Assembly (NCBI RefSeq): GCF_001641265.1 | Contig: NW_020167525.1 | Span: 1,156,501-1,220,500 of the forward strand | Origin: Pseudogymnoascus destructans | Lineage: Eukaryota > Ascomycota > Leotiomycetes > Thelebolales > Thelebolaceae | Direction of reading: 5' to 3' | DNA length: 64,000 nt | Shown: in pieces, positions 1-11,025 of the stretch | How positions within the stretch are numbered: position 1 is the stretch's first letter | How the letters are laid out: every line of letters begins with the position of its first letter | Program-made: the position numbers and the translations under genes | The notes under the pieces: model-generated | What the model was told of the DNA's origin: nothing | What the model saw: the letters and a program-made list of their open reading frames with translations, nothing else | The model's database searches: none

Positions 1-231
1 TGTAGTGGTTGAGGTTCAAATAGTGTGGAGAGGCGGGGGGGTAGCTGAGATTAGATTGGCCTGATTCAAGTTTGGCACGGGCCACAATGTGTTTCATTTG
101 GCAGCCGCCACCTATGGGGCCACTCCTGCCGCTGGTGGAGCAAGATGTGTGGAGGCGGCGTATATATTTAGGTACAGCCCACACGCGCCACAAAGTCAAA
201 CATTACATTCTATGGAAACACTATCTGATAA

Positions 232-2087
232 TCACAGCTTCGCTGTGGTCTTCTTCGAAGCATCTCTCAACTCTCGCCGTAGGATTTTCCCGGACGCATT
301 TTTGGGAATTGCATCCACAAATACGACGCCGCCTCTTAGCTGCTTGTAGCTCGCCACTTTGGATTTTACAAAGGACTTGATCTCTTCCTCAGAGATTTTC
401 TTGCCCACAACTACAAATGCGCGCGGCACTTCTGTTCCTTCTTGTTCGACACCAATCACGGCAGCATCTAGAATGATCGGGTGCGAGAGAAGGATAGCTT
501 CCAGTTCGGCTGGTGCCACCTGAAGGCCCTTGTATTTGATAAGTTCCTGCGGATGTCAGTACATGAACTTTCCCGGAGAAAATTAGTTGATTTGCTTTAC
601 CTTCTTTCGGTCCACAATGTAGACCAACCCATTACGTATCTCCGCAATGTCTCCGGTCAAGAACCATCCGTTAACAAAAGCCTCTTTCGTCACCTTGGGG
701 CTATTATGGTATCCTTTGGTGACCACGGGGCCTTTGACGAGAACTTCTCCGCGTTGTCCAGCAGCAACGTCCTTTCCGTCGTCATCGACAAGTCTGAGTT
801 AAAAGTTAACAAATGAAATATAAAAGGTGGTCAAAATACTAACCTCAACTGCATATTAGCAAGCACCGGGCTGACGCTGCCGGTATCGTCGTTCTTACCC
901 CAGGGCATTGCTGTGACGCTACCAGTCGTCTCACTTAATCCCCAAGTCTGACTAATAAACGTTTTCCCCTTGCCCAACTTTTGACTAGCTGCCAGCTGCA
1001 GCTCTTTTCCGAGGGGTGCAGCGCCACTAACTGCAATTTCCAGGTGTTCGAATTGGTCGGTTACTACAGGAGATTTGGCAATCAGGAGGTAAATAGGAGG
1101 GACGCTGAAGAAAAAGGTGATTCGGTAGCGCTTGTTGAAGTCCAAAAACTTTTGGAAGTCAAACTTGGGCATCCAGTATACCGCGCCGCCCATGTAGAAT
1201 GGGTTGATGAAATATCCCTGAACTCCAGCTATGTGGGCGGCTGGCAGATGGGCGAGGGTCCTGTATTCGAAAGGGGTGCCACGCTTTGCTATATACTCTC
1301 TACCGAGCTCGCCCGTAATGAAGGCCGCCGATACTATATTCGAATGGGATAAGAGAACTCCTTTTGGATGGCTGGTTAGCTCAAGTATCAAGAAGTGAGT
1401 ATGTGAGAGAGACAACCTTTTGGAGGCCCAGTGGTTCCTGACGAATAAATCAAGCATACAAGGCTATTTTCAAGCTCTTCTTTATTCGTGATCCTCTTCC
1501 AATCGAGTTTCTCGTTAGATATACAGTTTTGATTGTTTCCAAGTGACGACAAGCCCCATTCCGGGCTCGACTTCAAACACAGCACCCGGTTAAGAGGCAC
1601 ACCGCACTGCTTCGCTGCTGCCACAGCGACATCTTGGGTGTCAGGGCTACAGACTACCAAGTTGCTGCCTCCTTGAGTAATCTGGCGCGCCAATTCGGCT
1701 GTCGTGAAGGATGAACTCGCAGCAGAGTACACGCCTCCTGCAGCGATAACTCCATAAAAGAAAACTGGCAGGAGAGGCTGGCCAGATGATATGCACACAA
1801 CAACATCTCGACCAGGACCCGACGCACCAATGTTGAAGTTGTGTCTCAGTCCATGGGCAATTCTCTGGGTCAAGTCTCGTGCTTGCCATTTGGTGACAGA
1901 GTTGGCATCATTGCCGGCTTCAATATGAATCTTGGTGTCCTCGGCCGCGTCACAATGTTTCGAGTCTATAATACGTATTAATTCGTTTGATTTCCAGGTG
2001 GCAAACTGAGCTCAGGTACGAACCGAACAAGAGGGACAAGAGGTCTACGTCAGGCACGTTGTAGTTCTGGTCTGCCTGGTAAACCAT
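232..2087 (-). CDS. Peroxisomal acyl-CoA synthetase / 4-coumarate-CoA ligase-like, five exons
   Basis: AMP-forming adenylating enzyme expected to activate an aryl or acyl carboxylate to its CoA thioester. Four GT-AG introns (1966-2023, 1361-1416, 794-843, 547-600) give an uninterrupted 545-aa product, the usual size for fungal 4CL-like enzymes. The P-loop signature SSGTTGPPKG is split by intron 2. The later motifs include GLSETTG, GEVLVKGP, the TGD block and VDRKKELIKYKG, and the C-terminal lid ends with PKNASGKILRREL. The protein ends in AKL, a canonical PTS1 signal, so I infer peroxisomal location, as in side-chain beta-oxidation or secondary metabolism. The substrate cannot be read from sequence. 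The start ATG at 2087 begins MVYQADQ and lies only ~190 bp from the transposon nest, so its promoter may include repeat DNA. Confidence 0.9.
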
Positions 2088-2279
2088 AGTGACGATTTGA
2101 ATGATAACTCTACGCTGATTTGAAGATAATCTACGTGTAACTTGCTTTGATATCGAATAATTATATCCTAAAAATGGGTCAATGAGCTGGTAACCAGTAG
2201 AAACATTATGAAAGTTGAGTGGATTTGGGTGGATATCACAGGTCCTTTGGTTGCCATTGCCGAGGTTTTGAACGGTAAT

Positions 2280-2334
2280 CGTCGGTGTCCGCACCGACCA
2301 CCTACGGCTGGTCGGCGAAAGCAAAATGAGACGC
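2280..2334 (+). repeat. Left arm of a 55-bp terminal inverted repeat
   Basis: The 55 bp here reappear inverted at 10538-10592 with four mismatches. Each arm contains an internal hairpin (CCGACCA ... TGGTCGG). Together they bound the 2.3-10.6 kb nest and look like the ends of a DNA transposon or MITE that was later filled by other insertions. No target-site duplication is obvious in the flanks. Confidence 0.7.
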
Positions 2335-2425
2335 GAAAGCAAAGTGAGACGCAGGTACATAACCGAGAAATGGGTCCTCTGCAATTGTACTCCGTATGCA
2401 AATGATTTGTTCTTTAATGTCAATA

Positions 2426-3420
2426 ACGTACATGTATAAGTTAGCGAACCGGCCAAAATATCGCGACCACAATAACCCCCAACTAAATGTTAAATTCCTC
2501 CATAACAAAACATGCCGCTAAAAAACCGATGAAAGGCAGTTACGACTAGCTATCTAAGCTCTACAAAGCGACCCAAAGTTACGCCTTCGAGTTGTAGCTA
2601 GGACCTTTTCTATAGACTACCGCAAGCTAGGTCGTCGTTTACTAGGCATACCTTCACGACACAATATCTAAGCCAACTCACAGAAATTAACAAACCTAGA
2701 TACTCCACCTAGCTGCTAAAGGATTTCCTCTACAGATGCCTATTGTTAAAGATATGGTAAATCGATTACTTATAACATGCGACGTGCTACATGTTAGGTC
2801 ACGTTAGGCTTTAAACTTTGTCAAGTAGCATGTAGAGCTCTAGACACGCTTCTAGCACAAATACGACTACTAGAGAGCTAAGTACAAGGACCTAGAAGTC
2901 ATTTGTAATTGGTTTGAGCTTCTACGTAACATAATTGCGGAAATATGACATCTATGAAGAGATATTCTACAACTTTAATAAGACTAGGTTTATAATAGGT
3001 GTTATCTCTACTACTATGGTTATAACAAGCTTAGATAGGCATGTAAAAGCAAAGAAGGTACAGCTTAGTAATTAAGAATGGATTATAGTAATCTAAGGCA
3101 TTAGTTCTTAAGGTTAGGTAGTACTGCCATTTGTCATTGTTGTAGGCAAAAACCACCTTACATACTAGTATAAGAATAGTGGATTCCTAAGCAATTAGGT
3201 CATTACTGTTACTAAAAATGGCTAGACTATAAATGAGAGAGGCATGGATTAGATTTAGCATTTTGAGAAGCATATAAAGACCTAGAGCGTTAGTGGTTAT
3301 CGCCTCTTAGTCCTTAATAGTCATGAGAGCCACTACTTAGACAAGTTTAAGGAGTACTATAAAGAACATAACATTATTACGCTTTGTTGTTACAGCCTAC
3401 TCTACTAGTAGCGCTAAGAC
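2426..3420 (+). pseudogene. RIP-decayed Fot1-like DDE transposon, 3' truncated
   Basis: The left end ACGTACATGTATAAG follows a TA target and matches the ends of the intact element at 35405. Aligned by eye, the sequence follows that element through the transposase start and the DDE core. C-to-T and G-to-A changes are dense and there are many stop codons. Similarity stops near 3420, before the C-terminal third. The pattern is that of repeat-induced point mutation of an old copy. Confidence 0.75.
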
Positions 3421-3478
3421 AAGGAATGGATGAGTCATAGAGAGGTTATAGGGGCAAGTGCCACATGACCCAACCTGA

Positions 3479-3645
3479 TAGTATTTCCTTAGATAGGATC
3501 TTCATGCTCAACTTAATATAGTATTTTTTATATGCTATAACGTGTTACTTAGAAAGCCTTCATGTCTAATCCCCTGCCTCCTCTGTTAAGTTAAACCTTA
3601 TGTAAGAAACCTCTATGCATCCTTTTAGATAGGAAGCAGTATTAT
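3479..3645 (+). repeat. Fragment of LTR-B
   Basis: A decayed partial copy of the 308-bp LTR found whole at 24529-24836 and 32603-33184. It lies between two decayed Fot1-like copies. Confidence 0.65.
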
Positions 3646-3654
3646 ATAAACTTA

Positions 3655-5560
3655 ATCTAGCGACCATATGCCTGCTTTAGCACACTAAAACATCCGACAT
3701 CAATTGACTAGGTTAGATAGAAGAGTAAGGGGGTAGACAAAGAGTGATAATGTTATGTGCCTTGCAATACTCTTAGAATTCAGCTGATTCATGATTCTTA
3801 TGCCTATTAAGAACAAGCATTTAATATAGACCCTTTGCTTGAGTAGTAGTATTCTTATTAAAGTGTTATATTCATTCTAAACCCATCTCATTGTTTGTCC
3901 ATCTGTTACTTATAGGTTTGATAACCTAGTTGTGTAGGAGACTGCCATCTGTATACTAATTTGCAAGATGAGTCTTTCCTTAAACTGCCAAAAATGGAGG
4001 CGCACTCTAACCTTCGCTGTTAATACAAGCAATTGCTATAGCCCATTCTCAATTGCCTAGTGAACTGCCTTGCCTCTACTACATTGATTAACGTGTGTAA
4101 CAACCATAGCTAGGCAGATTACGCCCATCATAAAGTCTGTTATGTTAAAGTTGTAGAAATTGTAGTTAAGAATGCTGTATTTCACCTTTATATTCTCTAC
4201 TAGTCGAAACCATGTGCTAATTAGCTTAGTGTAATGGTGGGTGAACCAGATGTGAGAATCTAGCCACCCAAGGAAGGGATGAATTTACTAAGACAACACA
4301 CTGTCTTAGAAAACAGAGCCAAAGGGTCGTAGCTTAGACTATTCCACAACGCAGCAATCAGGTGTGTGATGTAGTGAAGTGGTTCAGACAAGTTGCAACA
4401 AATGTTGAGTCTGGGAACTCAGGGGTAAGTCAGAGGTTAACACCTCACTGACTTTTCAGAAACAAGGAGTAACAAGATGAAAGCTTGGAAGCTTGTAAAA
4501 GACGTGGAAGTATGTGATAGTCGATTTACTGTATTGTCTGCTTGCCCTTTCTTAAGGAAAGGGCAATCCTATTTATGCTAAAGGAATGTAGTTCTCTCAT
4601 TTTCCAAGACTTTCCATGACTTACCAGGCTTGGTAACTGTAGTCGATGTAAGAGAATCCCATAGAACCATCTCCTAGGTTCGTAGCCTATAGGAAGTAAA
4701 AGGAGGTCCAAGGTCAGAGTACCCCTATAGACAAATTATGTCATAGACAAATTATGTCACAGACAAATTATGTCATAACTTAACCAATCTTGTGGGTAAC
4801 TAAAGAGCGATGACATGTAATGAATCATAGAGGTTCGTAGGAGCTTTTAGAGCTATCGTTCATGCTCCTAGGCCTCTAGTTGGTAGAGATATGTCATGTG
4901 GTAGTATGAGTGATGTCATGTAATGAATCATAGAGGGTTGTAGAGATATGCTATGTGGTAATATCGGCCTAGTAACTAAGGAGCGATGATGTGTAATGAA
5001 TCATAGATGGTTGTAGCAATCGTTGAGTAGTATTGCTCTTGTTGTTGGTGTGATAAGCCAAAATATGTATGGGACTTGTAGGTTTGAGGAGGAGATTTCC
5101 AAGTTTGCTCTTGAGTTTGATAGCAAACTGAGTGCAACGAATGTCAGTATGACACTTAGGATCTTCGCACAAGGCCCTTTGAAAGTTGTAAATGTGAGTC
5201 TTCAACTCTTGTTAACGTTATATGAATCGATGAGCCTAGTGCATTCTAACACACTTTCCTCCTTATGATTTTAGGATAAAATTCGCCATATCTTCTCCAT
5301 TAGCAAGCTGGGGCGCAAATCCTCTAGTATCCATATCAAGTATCCTTTGAATAATCACTTCCTCCTCTAGCTTTGTCAATTTTTGACAGTTGGCCTGAGA
5401 TTGTGTCAAGTTGTTTAGCTAGCCATTCTATTACAAAGGGTAGATTTGGGGACATTATAGATCTTTGCAGCAGAGCGACAACTTTTTTTTTTTAGATGAG
5501 CGAATAGCCTCAATAGCTAGAATGATTTGTGCTTCTTACGATTGAATTTCCATTAGGGGT
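3655..5560 (-). pseudogene. RIP-decayed Fot1-like element (family 2), split by a solo LTR
   Basis: On the minus strand this matches the family-2 Fot1-like copy at 20428-22022 in order (DDE region 3660-4225, N-terminal region 5155-5450), with numerous stops and AT-shifted codons. The LTR at 4230-5154 interrupts it with a CTTAG duplication, and the transposase sequence resumes exactly at the right-hand CTTAG. Confidence 0.75.
4230..5154 (+). mobile_element. Solo LTR of family LTR-E (925 bp)
   Basis: Starts TGTAATGG and ends ATGACA. The flanks are a 5-bp duplication, CTTAG (4225-4229 and 5155-5159), so both borders are certain. It aligns end to end with the copy at 7489-8424. No coding region is visible in it. 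An intact LTR with a target duplication but no internal region is what LTR-LTR recombination leaves. Confidence 0.85.
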
Positions 5561-6659
5561 GGTTGAGAAAACACGTGTTAAAGTTTATAGGGTGTACGGA
5601 GGGGGGTAGTGCACGTTACACATACAGTAGAGTCCTGCTAAGCCGATGGAATCTAGCCACTAATTTGATATTGCCTTAATATATTGCACAACTGAATGCT
5701 TATATAATCCAACTATCTAGACTGCTTTGAACTCTGCCATTAACATCTAATGCCTCTAAATCTACGTCATATCGCTCAATAGTTCTTAATTGTGCTGTTG
5801 AGATATCATCTCGACTTTCTATAAACTTAATTTGAATTTGAACAGCCTGCCGAGCAGCCTGTATTAAAGCTATAGGCCACTCTAAGGTTGCTTCTTCTTC
5901 TTCTTCATTTTGAGCATCATTATATTGACTTAGATGACTTGATATAATATCTTGTAAAATCTCCTCCTCTGTTAGTGCCTCAGTATCATTGTTCTAGGCC
6001 TGTGTTTCCTCATTACGATTTAAGAAATTGTGTAATGCCATTGCATCTTGTATATTTCTAGCTCTTGTAATGCTGTTATATAATTTGGATACATTTAGAG
6101 GATTAATTAGTGTTAAAAGAGCAAGTAGTGTAGTTAAAAGTGTGCTTTTTCAAAAGCAATTATATATTGCTGTGCTTTGTAAGTAGATTCCAGCTTCGCA
6201 AAGTCCATCAAATAGCAAGATGAAGGTTCATTAATTGAACTGGATCAATGTTAGAATCAAAGCATTATAACATAAATGAGAGCCATTGTCAACGATAATA
6301 AGCTTTAAAGGACTGTATAATTCCTTAATCAAGAGGTTGAAATTGACTTGTTAAATTAGGAGGAAGCTAGTAGATTTGAATATTTAGAGGTAGAGGGTTG
6401 AGTTTAAGACCACAATAATGGCCAGAGAAGTTATCTATAGAGAGAAGGACAGTTCGAGATGTTTTAATATGTTGATAGAAGGCTTATAACCACTCCTTCA
6501 TCAAAGTTGTGTTCATCTAGACTTTCTTGTTCCACTGCCACTCTCCACCCATTGTTAAGACATTGATATTCTGAAGTGCACAAGGTTGCTTTGCTTTACT
6601 AATTATCCAAACAGGAAAGCGATTAGTACTAGTTACATTAATGCAGAAAACAAGAGTTA

Positions 6660-9462
6660 ACGTACATGCATAGCGAGCGGGCCAGCATAGCGAACGGGCC
6701 ACTCCACCCACTTTTCACAACTTCTTACCTCTAACATCAATTTTCACAACCATCAAAGATGGAATGTTCTTCAAACGAAAGCCGTATTGTCCTTGCTCTC
6801 GAGGCATTAAAAAGAGACCCTAATCTCTCGATTCGAGCTGCAGCTAAAGTCTACCAAGTTGCCCGTACGACCCTCGAATGCCGACAAGCTGGACGGAAAT
6901 CACGACGCGATATCTCTGCCAACTCGAGGAAGTTGACCAATTTAGAAGAGAAGGTGCTTGTCGATCGGATACTCGACCTAGATTCGCGAGGATTTCAGCC
7001 CCAGCTCGAAGACGTTCGAGAAATGGCCGATCGCCTCCGTACAGACTGTGACGTGTCGCATGTTGGACCACGATGGGCAGAGAACTTTGTCAAGCGCAAC
7101 CCTGAGCTTACCACGCGTTTTCGGCGTCGAATCGATTACCAGAGGGCCCAATGCGAAGATCCGGACGTAGTAAACGCGTGGTTCCGGCTTGTACAGAACA
7201 TGATTGCTAAGTATGGCATCCAAGAGGAGGATATCTATAACTTTGACGAGACTGGGTTTCTAATGGGCATGCTCTCGAGCGCAAAGGTTGTTACAAGCTC
7301 TGAACGAAGTTCTCGGCCTCGTACGAAGCAGCCAGGCAATCGAGAGTTTGTTACAGTGATCCAGGGAGTATGCGCGACTGGCTGGACACTACCTCTGTAC
7401 ATGGTTGTGAAGGGCAAATTCCACCTCACATCTTGGTATCAGAACGGCCGATTCCCGAGCGATTGGAGGATCCATACAAGTACCAACGTGTAATGGTGGG
7501 TGCACCAGATATGAGAATCTAGCCACCCAAGGAAGGGATGAATTTACTAAGACAACACACTGTCTTAGGAAACAGAGCCAAAGGGTTGTAGCTTAGACTA
7601 TTCCACAACGCAGCAATCAGGTGTATGATGTGGTGAAGTGGTTTAGACAAGTTGCAACAAATGTTGAGTCTGAGAACTCAGGGGTAAGTCAGAGGTTAGC
7701 ACCTCACTGACTTTTCAAAAACAGAGAATAACAAGATCAATGCTTGGAAGCTTGGAAAAGACGTAGAAGTATGTGCTAGTCGATTTACTGTATTGCCTGC
7801 TTGCCCTTTCTTAAGGAAAGGGCAATCCTATTTATGCCAAAGGAGTGTAGTTCTCTCATTTTCCATGACTTTCCATGACTAACCAGGCTTGGTAAATGTA
7901 TTAGAAATCAAGTGCGACCCACAACTAGCTTGCTAATCATGTAGTGAACGTAAGAGAATCCCATAGAACCATCTCTTGGGTTCCTAGCCTATAGGAAGTG
8001 AAAAGGAGGTCCAAGGTCAGAGTACCTATAGATAAATTATGTCATAACTTAACCAATCTTGTGGGTAACTAAGGAGCGATGACGTGTAATTAATCATAGA
8101 GGGTTGTAGAAGCTTCTAGAGCTATCGTTCATGTTCCTAGGCCTCTAGTTGGTAGATATATGCCATGTGGTAGTATTGGCCCACCCCCTTAAGGAGGAGA
8201 TTTTCTTAATAACTTGTTCAATGAGTGTTCAAATGATATGCCGTGATGTATGTAGCATAAACAGATGTAGTAGAAGACTTTGCAGCAATCGTTGAGTAGT
8301 ATTGCTTCTGTTGTTGGTGTGATAAGCCAAGATATGTATGGTGACTTGTAGGTTTGAGGAGGAGATTTCTAAGTTTGCTCTTGAGTTTGATAGCAAACTG
8401 AGTGCAACGAATGTCAGTATGACACAACGGCTGGACTACAAATGAGATTGGTTTAGATTGGATCAAGCACTTTGATCAGTGCACAAAGGCTCGTACGAAA
8501 GGTGTTTATCGCCTCTTAGTCCTTGACGGTCATACAAGCCACCACTCTACCGAATTCGACGACTACTGCAAGACTAACAGTATCCTACCGCTCTGTATGC
8601 CTCCCCATTCGTCTCATATCCTCCAGCCTCTTGATGTCAGTTGTTTTAGCCCGCTCAAGGCTTCGTATGGGAAGCAAATTGAGAAGATGATGCGGATGCA
8701 AATCACTTACATCACGAAGGACGACTTTTTCGACGCGTTTTTAGAGGCCTTCAACATAGCTATGACTGAAAACAACGTACGAGCAGGCTTTAGAGCGACT
8801 GGTCTTGTCCCTCTCAACCCCGAAGCTGTGCTTTCCCAGCTAGATCCAAAGCCAATGACACCTGAGCCACTGAACACACGCCCAGGGACAGCTCAATCTT
8901 GGGTTACAAAGACCCCTAAGACAGCGTCCGAGATCACTCAACTGTCAACCACCATTAAGAATAAGATCGCTAGGCATCAAAATAGCTCCCCAACCCATAT
9001 GTACGACGTGATTGACGCCCAGGCAAGAGGTATGTCGAAGATGGCACACGAGCTTGTGTTGATGCGGGCTGAGCTAAAGGACCTTCGTACAGCAAATGAG
9101 GTACTTAGTAAACGCCAGAGGGCTAAAAAAGTACGTCTACGGGCAGGAGGATCACTTAGTATGCAGGAAGCAGAGGATCTGATAACTCAGAAGAATGTGG
9201 ATGAGCAGTTGAAGGAGGAAACAAGTCGTGGTGGTCGTCGTACGGAGGGGGCTCAAGTACGCGCCCAGCACTGTAGCGTTTGCGGTGAGGCCGGTCATAA
9301 TGCACGAACCTGTCAGGTAGTAGTAGTAACCTCTGAAGAAGAGGATTCTATATAGTTTCAATTGATTTGGCATTGTGGTTTAGACTGCGACCGTGGTAAA
9401 GAATGCATGTGGAGGTTTAGTGGCCCGTTCGCTATGCTGGCCCGCTCGCTATACATGTACGT
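6660..9462 (+). mobile_element. Fot1-like element (family 3) interrupted by a solo LTR
   Basis: Bounded by TA dinucleotides, with inverted ends containing two GCGAGCGGGCC / GCGAACGGGCC subterminal repeats. Subtracting the LTR at 7489-8424 and one CAACG gives about 1.86 kb, the same length as the other Fot1-like families here. The transposase starts at ATG 6759 and its first part ends at 7488. The frame resumes exactly at the second CAACG (8425) and runs to the stop at 9355. Motifs are NFDETGF, LLVLDGH, LQPLDV, a coiled coil, a CCHC knuckle (CSVCGEAGHNARTC) and an acidic end. Only the LTR breaks the gene. Confidence 0.88.
7489..8424 (+). mobile_element. Solo LTR of family LTR-E (936 bp) inside a transposase
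   Basis: TG...CA termini with the duplication CAACG at 7484-7488 and 8425-8429. Removing the LTR and one CAACG restores the transposase reading frame, which proves the borders. Relative to the other copy it has an extra ~40 bp near 7900 and other small differences. Confidence 0.9.
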
Positions 9463-10537
9463 TATTCAATCTTTATTCTTCTTGATTCCTAGCTGTGATT
9501 GTGTTGCAAGACCTCTAGATGGAACCATTTGCCAAAACAATGCTGTTTCATCCATATTGTATATATCCTCCTCTTGATATTCTCCAGCTAGAGTTTGTAA
9601 AGCCTTCATATTCTCTTCTGTAGACTTGCTAACAGATCCTGCCTTGCTATGATTTGTATACTGTCGGATGTTGTGTTGCTTCTTGAATCGAGAGAGCCAA
9701 CCAACTGAGAAATCAGGTATAGGCTGCGTTGAATACTGTGGAAGTTGCTGCCAAATCTGCCTTGCCCATTCCTTCAAAGCCCCTCTACTTGTGTTTCCGC
9801 CTTTGCCTTCAATCTGCTTTTGCCAAGCAAAAAGGATCTCTTCAAGGTCAGGCCATGTTCTAGTGCAGAGTCGAGCAGCTGTTGAGATAGCTAAGGAGTT
9901 GTCGACACTGTCAAAATGCTTGCTAAGTGACTCTAAGACTGTTGATTGACTGTTGTATTTGTCCTTAAACCACCGTTAACAGGCCTTTTGTGACAGTCGA
10001 GGGTATTGTTAAGAATGCCACTCTCTTAGTGCGTAACGCTACTTAATAGTAATGGGCTTATTTTGAGGCATTTCAGCCAAATTGTCTAATAGACCATTAG
10101 ATAAGGCGATATTTAGGTGGTAATGGAGCAATATTGATGATACCAGTCAATGTGTTTTGAATTAGGATGAGAAAAAAAATCACATTATCACGAACATCGC
10201 CTTACTAAGCATCGGCTTAGCGGGACTCTTACTGTAGATTTGTTTACATGCAGTTTTAGAGCAATTAGAACCATAGATATTGAGATATAACGGCCTAGTG
10301 TAAATTTCAGCGCCTACATCAGCGCTTACACTTAATATCTCAAGAATTAATGCATAGATTATTCCTAGATAATTAGGTAGGAATTCAACGAAGTATAAAA
10401 AGCTAGAAACATACACTTTTAATATATATTATTAAGCTGTTGTTGAGTTATTACCTTGCAAATTTCTTGATTTTGCATACGTTAGTAGTTGTACGGAGTA
10501 CAACTACAAGTTATATTATGAGTCTATCTTAGTTGAT

Positions 10538-10592
10538 GCGTCTCATTTTGTTTTCGCCGACCATCCGTAGCTGGTCGCTGCGGACACCGACG
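10538..10592 (-). repeat. Right arm of the 55-bp terminal inverted repeat
   Basis: Inverted partner of 2280-2334 (51 of 55 positions match). A second shared trait is a tgtactccgta-like stretch just inside both arms (near 2385 and 10490), which supports a common element with both ends preserved. Confidence 0.7.
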
Positions 10593-11025
10593 CTTAAACT
10601 GATAGGGTAAAGCACGACAGCGGTGCGGGGTGATGGGTGGGTATGTGGAAGAAAATGAGGGGAACCCTGCAAGGCTGATTGCCGAGGGTGAGCATACAGA
10701 TTTAGTACGGGCATAAAATAATTATGTTTAAGGTTGCATAGAGGAAACCCTGGAGTTAACTCCACAGCGAATTGCTGGCAGTACCTTGGGATATTACTAC
10801 TCTGGTGTACTGACGTATGTGTGGCAATTGGTCAACATTGTCTCCTTGATGATAGGCTCACGCACAACAGCCATGGCATACGTAGGACTGGTTTCATCTA
10901 AATTGTTTTAAATAAATCATAAAAATATGTCATGTCGTCGTGAATCTATCCCATAGCTCCATTGCTTTAACGCATAACATAAACGCCATACGCCGAGGAG
11001 ACTCCGAACCCATGTTGCCCCAACC
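10593..11025. other. Intergenic, nothing recognised
   Basis: I see no ORF with family resemblance and no repeat shared with the rest of the window. It separates the transposon nest from the 3' end of the transcription-factor gene. Confidence 0.4.

Larger units (their letters stand above)
5625..10234 (-). mobile_element. Pogo/Tigger-like element, decayed, host of a nested Fot1-like insertion
   Basis: The terminal repeats are CAGTAGAGTCCTGCTAAGCC at 5625 and a one-gap variant inverted at 10234; TA flanks both ends. The minus-strand transposase runs from about 9950 to 9466 (CENP-B-type helix-turn-helix, then YNMDETALFWQM) and resumes at 6657 (TMGGEWQWNKKV, then the IDNFSGH and QFQPLD stretches of the DDE domain). 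Several Trp and Arg codons have become stops. Without the nested element it is about 1.8 kb, the usual size for pogo. The insert at 6660-9462 sits on a TA inside the transposase. Confidence 0.8.

Noticed and set aside
7489..8424. MITE or SINE interpretation of the 936-bp insert
   Set aside because: TG...CA ends and 5-bp duplications in both copies fit a solo LTR; there are no terminal inverted repeats and no A-rich tail.
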